Assembly (NCBI GenBank): GCA_003131585.1
Contig: PKVW01000021.1
Span: 55,354 to 119,353 of the forward strand
Length of the DNA stretch: 64,000 bases
DNA from: Acidobacteriaceae bacterium
GTDB taxonomy: Bacteria > Acidobacteriota > Terriglobia > Terriglobales > Acidobacteriaceae
Direction of reading: 5' to 3'
The notes beneath the pieces are model-generated. The model was not told the origin of the DNA. It ran no database searches and worked only from the letters and a program-made list of their open reading frames with translations. Position 1 is the first letter of the stretch. Each line of letters begins with the position of its first letter. This document shows positions 37,466 through 46,081 of the stretch, piece by piece. Both the position numbers and the translations under genes were made by a program.

Positions 37466-38046
37466 TGGATGCAGTTCAAGCAATTCGCCCGGTGATGGAT
37501 GCACTCAAGAGAATCCCGACCTCGCTGCCCGGAGTATTCGTCCTCGAACCAAGGGTATTCGGGGACGAGCGTGGATTTTTCTTCGAGAGCTACAACCAGC
37601 GCATCATGGCCGATGTGGGAATTGTTGAGAGATTTGTGCAGGACAACCATTCCTGCTCCTCCCGCAACGTTTTGCGGGGTTTGCATTATCAGGTAAGGCA
37701 TCCGCAGGGAAAACTTGTGCGCGTTGCCGAGGGGGAGATTCTGGACGTCGCCGTCGACCTGCGCCGAAGTTCTCCGAGCTTTGGCCACTGGGAAGCGGTG
37801 CGGTTGACGGGCGAGAACAAACGCATGTTGTGGATCCCGATGGGCTTTGCGCACGGATTCCGCGTGCTTTCGGAAAAGGCTCACGTGCTTTACAAGGCGA
37901 CTGATTTCTACGCACCCGAGCACGAACGCACACTCGCCTGGAACGATCCCCATCTCAAGATCAACTGGGAATTGGAAGGCGAACCGATCGTGTCGGCAAA
38001 AGACCAGCGCGGCGCCGCATTCCGCGACGCCGAGAGTTTCGAATAA
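37465..38046 (+). CDS. rfbC: dTDP-4-dehydrorhamnose 3,5-epimerase
   Basis: PGVFVLEPRVFGDERGFFFESYNQ, QDNHSCSSRNVLRGLHYQ, WIPMGFAHGFRVLSE; ATGA overlap with rfbA. Confidence 0.96.
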   Translation: MDAVQAIRPVMDALKRIPTSLPGVFVLEPRVFGDERGFFFESYNQRIMADVGIVERFVQDNHSCSSRNVLRGLHYQVRHPQGKLVRVAEGEILDVAVDLRRSSPSFGHWEAVRLTGENKRMLWIPMGFAHGFRVLSEKAHVLYKATDFYAPEHERTLAWNDPHLKINWELEGEPIVSAKDQRGAAFRDAESFE

Positions 38047-38051
38047 ATCCG

Positions 38052-38891
38052 ATGCGAGTCACAATTTTTGGCGTTTCCGGCCTGCTGGGTAAGGCGCTCA
38101 TGCAGGAGTGGAGCGGAGATATCGTGACTGGACTCACCTCGCGCGCTGCAGACATCCGCGATGCCAGGCGCGTAGAGGCGGTGGTGCAGGAAACACGTCC
38201 GGAGTGGATCGTGTTGGCCGCAGCTTACACCGATGTGGACGGATGCGAAAGCAATCCGGACCTGGCGTTCGCGGTGAACCGCGATGGAGCGGCAAATGTC
38301 GCCACGGCGGCAAAGATGGCCGGGGCACGGCTGCTATTCCTCAGTTCCGATTACGTCTTCGCCGGAAACAAGACCACACCCTATGAGACCTGCGACGCAC
38401 GAAATCCGCAGAGCGCCTACGGGCGCACCAAGGCGGAAGCGGAGATCAAGCTGCTGGAGTTGATGCCGGATTGTTGCATCGTCAGAACGTCGTGGCTGTT
38501 CGGCACGGGCGGGAAATGCTTTCCCGACACGATCTTGAAGTTGGCAGCCAGCCGTCCTGCAATCGATGTGGTCAACGATCAGCGCGGTTGCCCAACTTAT
38601 GCGGTAGACCTGGCACGGGCGATTACTCAATTGTGCCGGAAGAGCGCGAACGGAATTGTGCACGTGACCAACGCGGGCGACTGCACTTGGTTTGAGTTTG
38701 CGCAAGAAATTGTCCGGGGAGCGGCCCTTTCCACAACCGTGCGGCCGGTGAGCAGTCAGCAGATGGCGCGGCCTGCGCCTCGGCCCGCGTATTCAGTTTT
38801 GTCGCCGGCCGGTCTGCAGGCGCTCGGAATTGAAATGCCTCCCTGGCGCGATGCATTGCGGCGCTACCTGGAGCAACGACAGAGCCGATAA
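38052..38891 (+). CDS. rfbD: dTDP-4-dehydrorhamnose reductase
   Basis: 279 aa; AAAYTDVDGCESNPDLAFAVNRDGAANVA, SSDYVFAGNK, YGRTKAEAE. Confidence 0.93.
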   Translation: MRVTIFGVSGLLGKALMQEWSGDIVTGLTSRAADIRDARRVEAVVQETRPEWIVLAAAYTDVDGCESNPDLAFAVNRDGAANVATAAKMAGARLLFLSSDYVFAGNKTTPYETCDARNPQSAYGRTKAEAEIKLLELMPDCCIVRTSWLFGTGGKCFPDTILKLAASRPAIDVVNDQRGCPTYAVDLARAITQLCRKSANGIVHVTNAGDCTWFEFAQEIVRGAALSTTVRPVSSQQMARPAPRPAYSVLSPAGLQALGIEMPPWRDALRRYLEQRQSR

Positions 38892-38958
38892 GCTGGCGCG
38901 GAGATTGCCTCGCCTCCAGCCGCCCTGCTACGATTGCCGAGGCCCGCCTGGGGATCTC

Positions 38959-40413
38959 GTGAAATTAATCCAGAATTACGTTGATGGCCGCTTCGTGCCC
39001 GGGAAGCGCGAGTTTGCGGATGTGAATCCCGCGGACGGGACGGTGATCGCGCAGGTCACCGAAGCCGACGACGCGCAAGTGGATGAGGCGGTGCACGCGG
39101 CTCGGCGTGCATTGCGCGGAGAATGGGGGCGGCTCGGAGTCCGCGAACGCGCGGCGCGATTGCACAGGGTCGCGGATGCGATTGAGAAGCGGTTCGAATG
39201 CTTCGTTCAGGCCGAGGTTGGGGACACGGGCAAGCCGGTCTCCCTGGCTTCAAAGCTCGACGTTCCTCGCGCGGCGGCGAATTTCCGTGTCTTTGCCGAC
39301 TTGGTGAAAATGGCTGGGCTGGAATCGTTTCAGACAGAAACTCCGGACGGAACAAATGCTCTGAACTACGCGGTGCGCAAGCCGCTTGGAGTCGTCGGCG
39401 TGATCACGCCGTGGAACCTGCCATTGCTCTTGCTCACCTGGAAAGTCGCGCCGGCGCTGGCTTGCGGGAATGCGGTGGTCGTCAAGCCTTCGGAAGAAAC
39501 TCCGGCTACAACCACGCTGCTCGCGGAGGCGATGCAGGACGCGGGAATTCCGAATGGCGTCTATAACGTGGTGCATGGCTTCGGGCCCGGGTCGGCGGGA
39601 GAGTTTCTGACGAAACATCCTGACGTGGACGCGGTCACATTTACCGGCGAATCAACCACCGGTGCAGCCATCATGAAGTCGGTGGCGCCCACGGTGAAGC
39701 CGGTCTCGTTTGAACTGGGCGGAAAGAATGCGGCGGTCGTATTCGCGGACTGCAACTTTGAAGAAGCAGTGAACGGATTGGCCGAGGCCGTGTTCCTTAA
39801 TACGGGACAAGTCTGTTTATGCACCGAGCGCATTTATGTGGAACGGAAGATTTTCAGCGCGTTTGTGGAGGCTCTGAAACAGAAAGCGGAGAGCCTGCAT
39901 TCGGGCTGGCCGAACGACGCGAAGACTGATCTGGGTCCGCTGATTTCGGCGCAACATCGCGAGAAAGTACTCTCTTACTACCGGCTGGCCCGGGAAGAAG
40001 GGGCGACGGTGGTGACTGGCGGAGGGGTTCCGAAACTTGGCGACAATCGCGACAACGGTTTCTACGTGCAACCAACCATCTATACTGGACTTCCGGAATC
40101 GGCGCGGTGCGTGAAGGAAGAAATCTTTGGACCGGTGTGCCACATCACGCCGTTTGATTCGGAAGAAGAAGCGATCGCCATGGCCAATGACACGAAGTAC
40201 GGACTCGCGGCGTCAATCTGGACCGGCAACCTGAAGCGCGGTCATCGCGTAGCACATCAAATGAATGTGGGTATTACGTGGGTGAATTGCTGGTTCTTGC
40301 GCGATCTGCGAACGCCGTTTGGTGGAGCGGGGATTTCTGGCATTGGCCGCGAAGGCGGGATGCATTCGTTGAATTTCTATTCCGAACTGAACAATGTCTG
40401 CATTCGGCTGTGA
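38959..40413 (+). CDS. Aldehyde dehydrogenase, probable 2-aminomuconate semialdehyde dehydrogenase
   Basis: Probable GTG start; GVVGVITPWNLPLLLLTWKVAPALACGN, FELGGKNAAVVF, NTGQVCLCTERIYVE; gene context. Confidence 0.85.
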   Translation: MKLIQNYVDGRFVPGKREFADVNPADGTVIAQVTEADDAQVDEAVHAARRALRGEWGRLGVRERAARLHRVADAIEKRFECFVQAEVGDTGKPVSLASKLDVPRAAANFRVFADLVKMAGLESFQTETPDGTNALNYAVRKPLGVVGVITPWNLPLLLLTWKVAPALACGNAVVVKPSEETPATTTLLAEAMQDAGIPNGVYNVVHGFGPGSAGEFLTKHPDVDAVTFTGESTTGAAIMKSVAPTVKPVSFELGGKNAAVVFADCNFEEAVNGLAEAVFLNTGQVCLCTERIYVERKIFSAFVEALKQKAESLHSGWPNDAKTDLGPLISAQHREKVLSYYRLAREEGATVVTGGGVPKLGDNRDNGFYVQPTIYTGLPESARCVKEEIFGPVCHITPFDSEEEAIAMANDTKYGLAASIWTGNLKRGHRVAHQMNVGITWVNCWFLRDLRTPFGGAGISGIGREGGMHSLNFYSELNNVCIRL

Positions 40414-40464
40414 ATTTTGCGGCTGCACAAATCAGCGCGGCCAGGATAGGTTGACCAGGAGAAG

Positions 40465-40887
40465 ATGGGCGGGATGGAGAGCCAAGTCGTCGAAGGGAAA
40501 GCGGCGCCGCGCGGCAAATATCCGCACATCAAGCGGGCCGGCGACTTTCTGTTTGTATCCGGCACCAGCGCGCGTCGTGCCGACAACACGATTACCGGCG
40601 CCGAAGTCGACCCATTGGGTGCAACACGTCTCGACATCCGCGCGCAAACGCGCGCGGTGATCGAGAATATCCGCGACATCCTGCGGAGCGCAGGAGCGCA
40701 ACTGCAAGATGTGGTCGAAATTTCCACTTATCTGGTGAACATGAATGATTTCGCCGGCTACAACGAAGTGTATGGCGAATTTTTCGGATACGATGGTCCG
40801 GCGAGAACGACGGTGGCCGTGCATCAGTTGCCGCATCCGCACTTGCTGATTGAAATCAGGACCATGGCTTACAAACCGCTGAAATAG
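40465..40887 (+). CDS. RidA family protein, probable 2-aminomuconate deaminase
   Basis: 140 aa; [65 protein letters not shown]; gene context. Confidence 0.83.
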   Translation: MGGMESQVVEGKAAPRGKYPHIKRAGDFLFVSGTSARRADNTITGAEVDPLGATRLDIRAQTRAVIENIRDILRSAGAQLQDVVEISTYLVNMNDFAGYNEVYGEFFGYDGPARTTVAVHQLPHPHLLIEIRTMAYKPLK

Positions 40888-40895
40888 GAGGCGCG

Positions 40896-41423
40896 ATGGC
40901 GTCCATCAAAAATCTGAAGGCGTTCAACTTTCAGGGCTGGATCGAGGAAAACAAAGAGAAGCTCAAGCCTCCCGTGGGAAACGCGCAGGTGTGGGAAGAC
41001 GGCGAGATGATGGTGACCGTGGTGGGTGGGCCAAACCAGCGGCGCGATTATCATGACGATCCCACGGAGGAATTCTTCTACCAATTGAAGGGCAACATTG
41101 TTCTCCGCATCATGGAGACCCCGGGAAAGCCGCCGCTGGAAATACCGATCAAAGAAGGCGAAATCTTCCTTTTGCCCAAGCACATGCGCCACTCGCCGCA
41201 GCGGCCGGCTGAAACCGTCGGAGTGGTCGTCGAAGTGCCGCGCCCGGAGGGCTCTCTGGATGCCTTTGAATGGTACTGCCCGAGCTGCCACCAGTTGATC
41301 TACCGCGCCGAAGTGAAGCTGAAGAGTATTGTCAAAGATCTGCCGCCTCTGTTCGAACAGTTCTATTCGAACGAGAGCCGGCGCAAATGCAAGCATTGCG
41401 GCACGATTCATCCGGGCAAATGA
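40896..41423 (+). CDS. haaO: 3-hydroxyanthranilate 3,4-dioxygenase
   Basis: 175 aa; DPTEEFFYQLKGNIVLRIME, EGEIFLLPKHMRHSPQRPAETVGVVVE, C-terminal YCPSCHQLIY..CKHCGTIH. Confidence 0.93.
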   Translation: MASIKNLKAFNFQGWIEENKEKLKPPVGNAQVWEDGEMMVTVVGGPNQRRDYHDDPTEEFFYQLKGNIVLRIMETPGKPPLEIPIKEGEIFLLPKHMRHSPQRPAETVGVVVEVPRPEGSLDAFEWYCPSCHQLIYRAEVKLKSIVKDLPPLFEQFYSNESRRKCKHCGTIHPGK

Positions 41424-41426
41424 AGC

Positions 41427-43298
41427 ATGCAAGTCATCGACATCCATAACCATTTTTTTCCCAGCTCATGGCCCGATCTGGCGGCGCGCTACGGCACGCC
41501 GAACTGGCCCTGGATCAAACATACCGAGCCGGGGAAGGCGGACATAATGGTGGGGGACCGCTTCTTCCGGCATATTTATTCGGCGTGTTGGGAGCCGGAG
41601 GTTCGACTCCAGGAAATGGATCGTGACGGCGTTGACGTGCAGGTCATCTCTGCCACGCCGGTGTTGTTCGCCTATGAGCGTCCGGTGGAACACGCGCTGG
41701 ATTGTGCGCAAATGTTCAACGATGCAGCGCTTCAGCTTTGTAGCCGGGGAAAAGGCAGGTTGAAATCGCTTTGCCAGGTGCCGCTACAGGATGTTGACGC
41801 GGCTTGCAAGGAAGTTAGCCGGTGCATGCGGTCAGGACATCTGGGCGTACAAATTGGCAACCATGTTGGAAGCAAGAATTTGGACGATCCCGGCGTTGTG
41901 ACTTTTCTACACCACTGCGCGGATGAAGGCGCGGCCGTGCTCGTCCATCCCTGGGAGATGTTGGGACAGGACCGGATGCCGAAATACATGATGCCGTGGA
42001 CGGTCGGCATGCCGGCGGAGACGCACCTGTCGGTGGTAGCGCTGATCTTGAGTGGAGCGTTCGATCGGCTGCCGAGTGCGCTCCGCATCTGTTTCGCGCA
42101 TGGCGGCGGGAGTTTCGCGTTTTTACTCGGGCGGCTGGAAAATGCCTGGCATCACCATCCAGTCGCGCGTGGAGACTGTCAACACCCACCCAGCCACTAT
42201 CTCAACCGCTTCTATGCCGACTCCGCGGTGTTCGACCAACGCTCGCTGCAATTCCTGGTGGGAACGATGGGAGCGGATCAGGTGATGCTCGGTTCGGACT
42301 ATCCTTTTCCGCTCGGCGAAGAACGCGTAGGCTCCCTCATCCGCCAAAGCAATTTGCCACAGCATACCAAGACTAAGCTTCTGAGCGGGAATGCAATGCG
42401 GTTCCTGGAACTTACAGCCGAGTCGCATGAGGCCCGGGACAAGAGGTTTGCCGCGGATGTCGGTTCATCCCCGCCCGCGCCCGAGCCTGGGCAGCTCACT
42501 TACAGCTCGTATTTGAAGATTCCGGAACTGTTGGAGTTGCAGCAGCCGCAATCTTCACCACCGCACCATGATGAGTTGCTATTCATCCTTGTGCATCAGA
42601 CCTACGAACTGTGGTTCAAGGAACTGCTGCACGATCTCGATGCCGTGGTCGCGAATTTGCGAAGGGCCGGCGCCGCTCGGCAAGCGCGTGACGAAGTCTA
42701 TGAAGCGGCACGCCTGCTGCGCCGCTGCACTGAGATCACGCGGGTATTGGTCGAGCAGTTCACGATTCTGGAAACGATGCTGCCCACGCATTTTCTCGCG
42801 TTTCGCGGCCTGCTGGAGCCTGCCAGCGGATTTCAATCCGAGCAGTTTCGAGAGATTGAATTTCTATGCGGCCTGAAGGACGAGAAAATGCTTCGCTATC
42901 ACCGGCCTACACCGGAGGCTTACGCGAATCTGAAACGCCGACTGGAAGAACCCTCGCTGCACGACGTATTCTTCGGAGCTTTGCAGGCGATGGGCAAACT
43001 ACCGCCGGCCAGCGAGGAGTCGACCGACAGGGAGCGATTCGAAGCCCGCGCCCGCGCGGTCCACGCGCTCTACAAGGATGAGCATCATCATCGCGACTGG
43101 ATTGATGTATGCGAGCGGCTGACGGAGTTTGACGAACTGGTGGTGAGCTGGCGGTTGCGCCACATTCAACTGGTCGAGCGCATCATCGGCATACGCATGG
43201 GCACTGGGGGAAGCACGGGAGCGTCCTACCTGAAGCTCACGCTCGACAAGAAGTTCTTTCCCGAATTGTGGGAGGCAAGGACGTTATTGACCGAATGA
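41427..43298 (+). CDS. Fusion: 2-amino-3-carboxymuconate-6-semialdehyde decarboxylase (N) - tryptophan 2,3-dioxygenase (C)
   Basis: 623 aa single ORF; N: IDIHNHFFPSSWPDLAARYG, LVHPWEMLG, FAHGGGSFAFLLGRL, MLGSDYPFPLGEE; C: LTYSSYLKIPELLELQ..HHDELLFILVHQTYELWFKELLHDLD..GTGGSTGASYLKLTLDKKFFPELWEART. Confidence 0.92.
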   Translation: MQVIDIHNHFFPSSWPDLAARYGTPNWPWIKHTEPGKADIMVGDRFFRHIYSACWEPEVRLQEMDRDGVDVQVISATPVLFAYERPVEHALDCAQMFNDAALQLCSRGKGRLKSLCQVPLQDVDAACKEVSRCMRSGHLGVQIGNHVGSKNLDDPGVVTFLHHCADEGAAVLVHPWEMLGQDRMPKYMMPWTVGMPAETHLSVVALILSGAFDRLPSALRICFAHGGGSFAFLLGRLENAWHHHPVARGDCQHPPSHYLNRFYADSAVFDQRSLQFLVGTMGADQVMLGSDYPFPLGEERVGSLIRQSNLPQHTKTKLLSGNAMRFLELTAESHEARDKRFAADVGSSPPAPEPGQLTYSSYLKIPELLELQQPQSSPPHHDELLFILVHQTYELWFKELLHDLDAVVANLRRAGAARQARDEVYEAARLLRRCTEITRVLVEQFTILETMLPTHFLAFRGLLEPASGFQSEQFREIEFLCGLKDEKMLRYHRPTPEAYANLKRRLEEPSLHDVFFGALQAMGKLPPASEESTDRERFEARARAVHALYKDEHHHRDWIDVCERLTEFDELVVSWRLRHIQLVERIIGIRMGTGGSTGASYLKLTLDKKFFPELWEARTLLTE

Positions 43299-43352
43299 GG
43301 TGTTTTCGTCTTCCGCCGTGTTTGTCGAACGTCTTGCTTAGTCGAATCTGGC

Positions 43353-44720
43353 ATGAAACCCACACTTGAAAAAATCACACTGATCGGCGCCGGACTCAAC
43401 GGTCCCCTTCTGGCGATTCTTCTAATGCAGAGGGGATTCGCGGTTGAGATCTATGAGCGGCGCCCGGACATGCGGCAAGTGCGCATGAGCGCGGGACGGT
43501 CCATCAATCTCGCACTCTCAACCCGCGGTATTCACGGGTTAAAGCAGGCCGGCCTGTGGGAGCGGATGCAGAGCATCATCATCCCGATGAAGGGCCGGAT
43601 GATGCATTCGATTGCTGGAGAACTTACCTTCCAACCCTATGGAAAGAATGAAGCGGAGGTCATCAACTCGATTTCCAGGTCGGAGCTGAACATCGCGCTC
43701 ATAAACGCGGCGGAGGAACACGGTGCCACCATTCATTTCCATCAGCGCTGCACGGAATACGACCTGAGGACCGGCTCGATACGAGTGCGCAACGAGGAGA
43801 CGGGCGAAGAGACCACCCGGGAGGCTGGGGTTGTGATCGGCTGCGATGGTTCAGCGTCGTCGATTCGGGCGCAGATGCTCAAGCTGAACCGTTTCAACTT
43901 TTCACAACAGTATCTCGATTACGGCTACAAAGAGCTGACGATTCCGGCCGGTTCCCAAGCAGAGCATCTGCTGGAGACTCACGCCCTGCACATCTGGCCG
44001 CGGGGCAACCACATGCTGATTGCATTGCCGAACATCGATGGCACGTTCGCCTGCATTCTGTTTCTGCCGTTTGAGGGCGCAGACGGTTTTGCCAGCCTGA
44101 CCACGCAGGCACGGGTGATTCGGTTTTTTGAATCTCGCTTCCCGGACACGGTTCCGCTGATGCCGCAGTTGGCCGAGAACTACTTCACAAATCCGACCGG
44201 CGCGATGGTTACCATCAAGTGCTCCCCGTGGCATGTGGAAGGAAGAGCTCTACTTCTCGGGGATGCGGTTCATGCCATCGTTCCCTTCTTCGGCCAGGGA
44301 TTGAATTGCGGATTCGAAGACTGTACCTGTCTGTTGGAGTTGCTCGACCGGCACGGTCCAGACTGGAAGCGCGTGTTCGCCGAGTTCGAGATTGAGCGCA
44401 AGGTCAACACTGACGCGATCGCGGACATGGCCATTGAGAATTTTACGGAGATGAGAGATCGGGTTGCGGACTCACGCTTCCTGTTTCGAAAGAAAGTGGA
44501 ATTGGCGCTGGAAGCAAAGTATCCCCAAATCTTTGTGCCGAAATATGCCATGGTGACCTTTCATCGCATTCCATACTCGGTCGCACTGACTCGCGGCGCC
44601 GTGCAGGACCGAATGCTGGCTGAACTCTGCGAGCCTATCAATCGCGTGGAGGATCTCGACTGGGAAAAGGCAGACCGGTTGATTCGCCGCGATCTCACTC
44701 CCTTGGAGCTCCGGCCGTGA
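43353..44720 (+). CDS. kmo: Kynurenine 3-monooxygenase
   Basis: 455 aa; GAGLNGPLLAILLMQRGFAVEIYERRPDMR, GRSINLALSTRG, LLLGDAVHAIVPFFGQGLNCGFEDC. Confidence 0.95.
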   Translation: MKPTLEKITLIGAGLNGPLLAILLMQRGFAVEIYERRPDMRQVRMSAGRSINLALSTRGIHGLKQAGLWERMQSIIIPMKGRMMHSIAGELTFQPYGKNEAEVINSISRSELNIALINAAEEHGATIHFHQRCTEYDLRTGSIRVRNEETGEETTREAGVVIGCDGSASSIRAQMLKLNRFNFSQQYLDYGYKELTIPAGSQAEHLLETHALHIWPRGNHMLIALPNIDGTFACILFLPFEGADGFASLTTQARVIRFFESRFPDTVPLMPQLAENYFTNPTGAMVTIKCSPWHVEGRALLLGDAVHAIVPFFGQGLNCGFEDCTCLLELLDRHGPDWKRVFAEFEIERKVNTDAIADMAIENFTEMRDRVADSRFLFRKKVELALEAKYPQIFVPKYAMVTFHRIPYSVALTRGAVQDRMLAELCEPINRVEDLDWEKADRLIRRDLTPLELRP

Positions 44721-46000
44721 CCGGCTTCGAATTCCAACCAGAGTTCCAACCAGGCGAGGATTTTGCGATTGCGATGGATGAACTCGATCCCCTGAAGGAA
44801 TTCCGCGAGCGCTTCTTGTTTCCCAAGATAGAGGGCGGTGATTGCGTTTACCTGTGTGGGCACTCGCTCGGGCTGCAGCCTAAAACCGCGGCAGCATATG
44901 TTGAGCAAGAATTGAAAGACTGGGCTCAACTTGGCGTGGAGGGCCACTTCCGGGCGAAGAACCCGTGGATGCCCTACCACAGGTTGCTTGCAGAACAGAC
45001 CGCAGAATTAGTGGGAGCGAAGCCCCTCGAAGTGGTGGTGATGAATTCGCTCACGGTGAACCTTCATCTAATGATGGTTTCGTTTTACCTTCCGACGGCG
45101 GGGAGGCACAAGGTTGTTGTGGAGCGCGGAGCTTTTCCCTCCGATCAGTACGCCGTGGAGTCGCAGATTCGTTTCCACGGTTTTGATCCCGCGACTTCGC
45201 TGATCGAGTTGACTCCGCTGCCCGGTGAGTCCTGCCTTCGCGATGAAGACATTGAGTCAGTGATCGAGCGCGCGGGGAATGACACCGCACTGATCCTGCT
45301 GGGAGGACTGAATTACGCGACCGGTCAAGCGTTTGACATGGCACGCATCACGCGATCGGGCCACGCGAGGGGCTGCGTGGTTGGTTTCGACCTGGCACAC
45401 GCAGCCGGCAATTTGCATTTGAAGCTTCATGAGTGGGGCCCGGACTTTGCCGTGTGGTGCAGCTACAAATATCTGAATGGCGGTCCGGGATGTGTTGCGG
45501 GATGTTTTGTTCATGAGCGGCACGCGCGCTCCTGGGATCTGCCTCGCCTCGCCGGTTGGTGGGGCCACGACGAAAAGTCACGGTTCGAGATGGGACCGAA
45601 GTTTCAACCGATGTCCGGCGCCGACGGCTGGCAGTTGAGTAATCCTTCAATTCTGAGCCTGGCTGCTCTGCGCGCTTCGATGGATATCTTCCACGAAGCG
45701 AGCATGGAGCGTTTGCGGGCTAAGAGCGTATCGTTGACCAGTTATCTGGAGTTCCTGCTAAGTCGGAAGGCATCTCCCAAGTTCTCAATCATCACGCCGC
45801 GTGAAAAAGAGCGGCGCGGCGCGCAGCTCTCTATCCGCGTTCCTCGGAACGGTCGGGCATTGTGTGAACATCTGACCCAGGAAGGCATACTGGGCGACTG
45901 GCGGGAGCCGGATACTTTCCGAGTTGCGCCCGTGCCCCTGTACAACTCCTATCGCGATGTTTTCCGGTTTGTTCGGCGATTCGCGGCCGTGCTCGACTAA
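44717..46000 (+). CDS. kynU: Kynureninase
   Basis: 427 aa; YLCGHSLGLQPKTAAAYVEQELKDWAQLGVEGHF, GFDLAHAAGNLHLKLHEWGPDFAVWCSYKYLNGGPGCVAGCFVHERH; ATGA-type overlap with kmo. Confidence 0.96.
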   Translation: MTGFEFQPEFQPGEDFAIAMDELDPLKEFRERFLFPKIEGGDCVYLCGHSLGLQPKTAAAYVEQELKDWAQLGVEGHFRAKNPWMPYHRLLAEQTAELVGAKPLEVVVMNSLTVNLHLMMVSFYLPTAGRHKVVVERGAFPSDQYAVESQIRFHGFDPATSLIELTPLPGESCLRDEDIESVIERAGNDTALILLGGLNYATGQAFDMARITRSGHARGCVVGFDLAHAAGNLHLKLHEWGPDFAVWCSYKYLNGGPGCVAGCFVHERHARSWDLPRLAGWWGHDEKSRFEMGPKFQPMSGADGWQLSNPSILSLAALRASMDIFHEASMERLRAKSVSLTSYLEFLLSRKASPKFSIITPREKERRGAQLSIRVPRNGRALCEHLTQEGILGDWREPDTFRVAPVPLYNSYRDVFRFVRRFAAVLD

Positions 46001-46081
46001 CAGTCAGGGAGCACGTTCAGGCCACTTGTGCGATTACTTCCGTAATGCCGTGCCCTCCTGGCACGAACATACACTCTTAGA

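Noticed and set aside
24851-46000. Wzx flippase for the EPS locus
   Set aside because: No multi-TM MATE-like flippase ORF was found between the Wza gene and the kynurenine operon; presumably encoded elsewhere.
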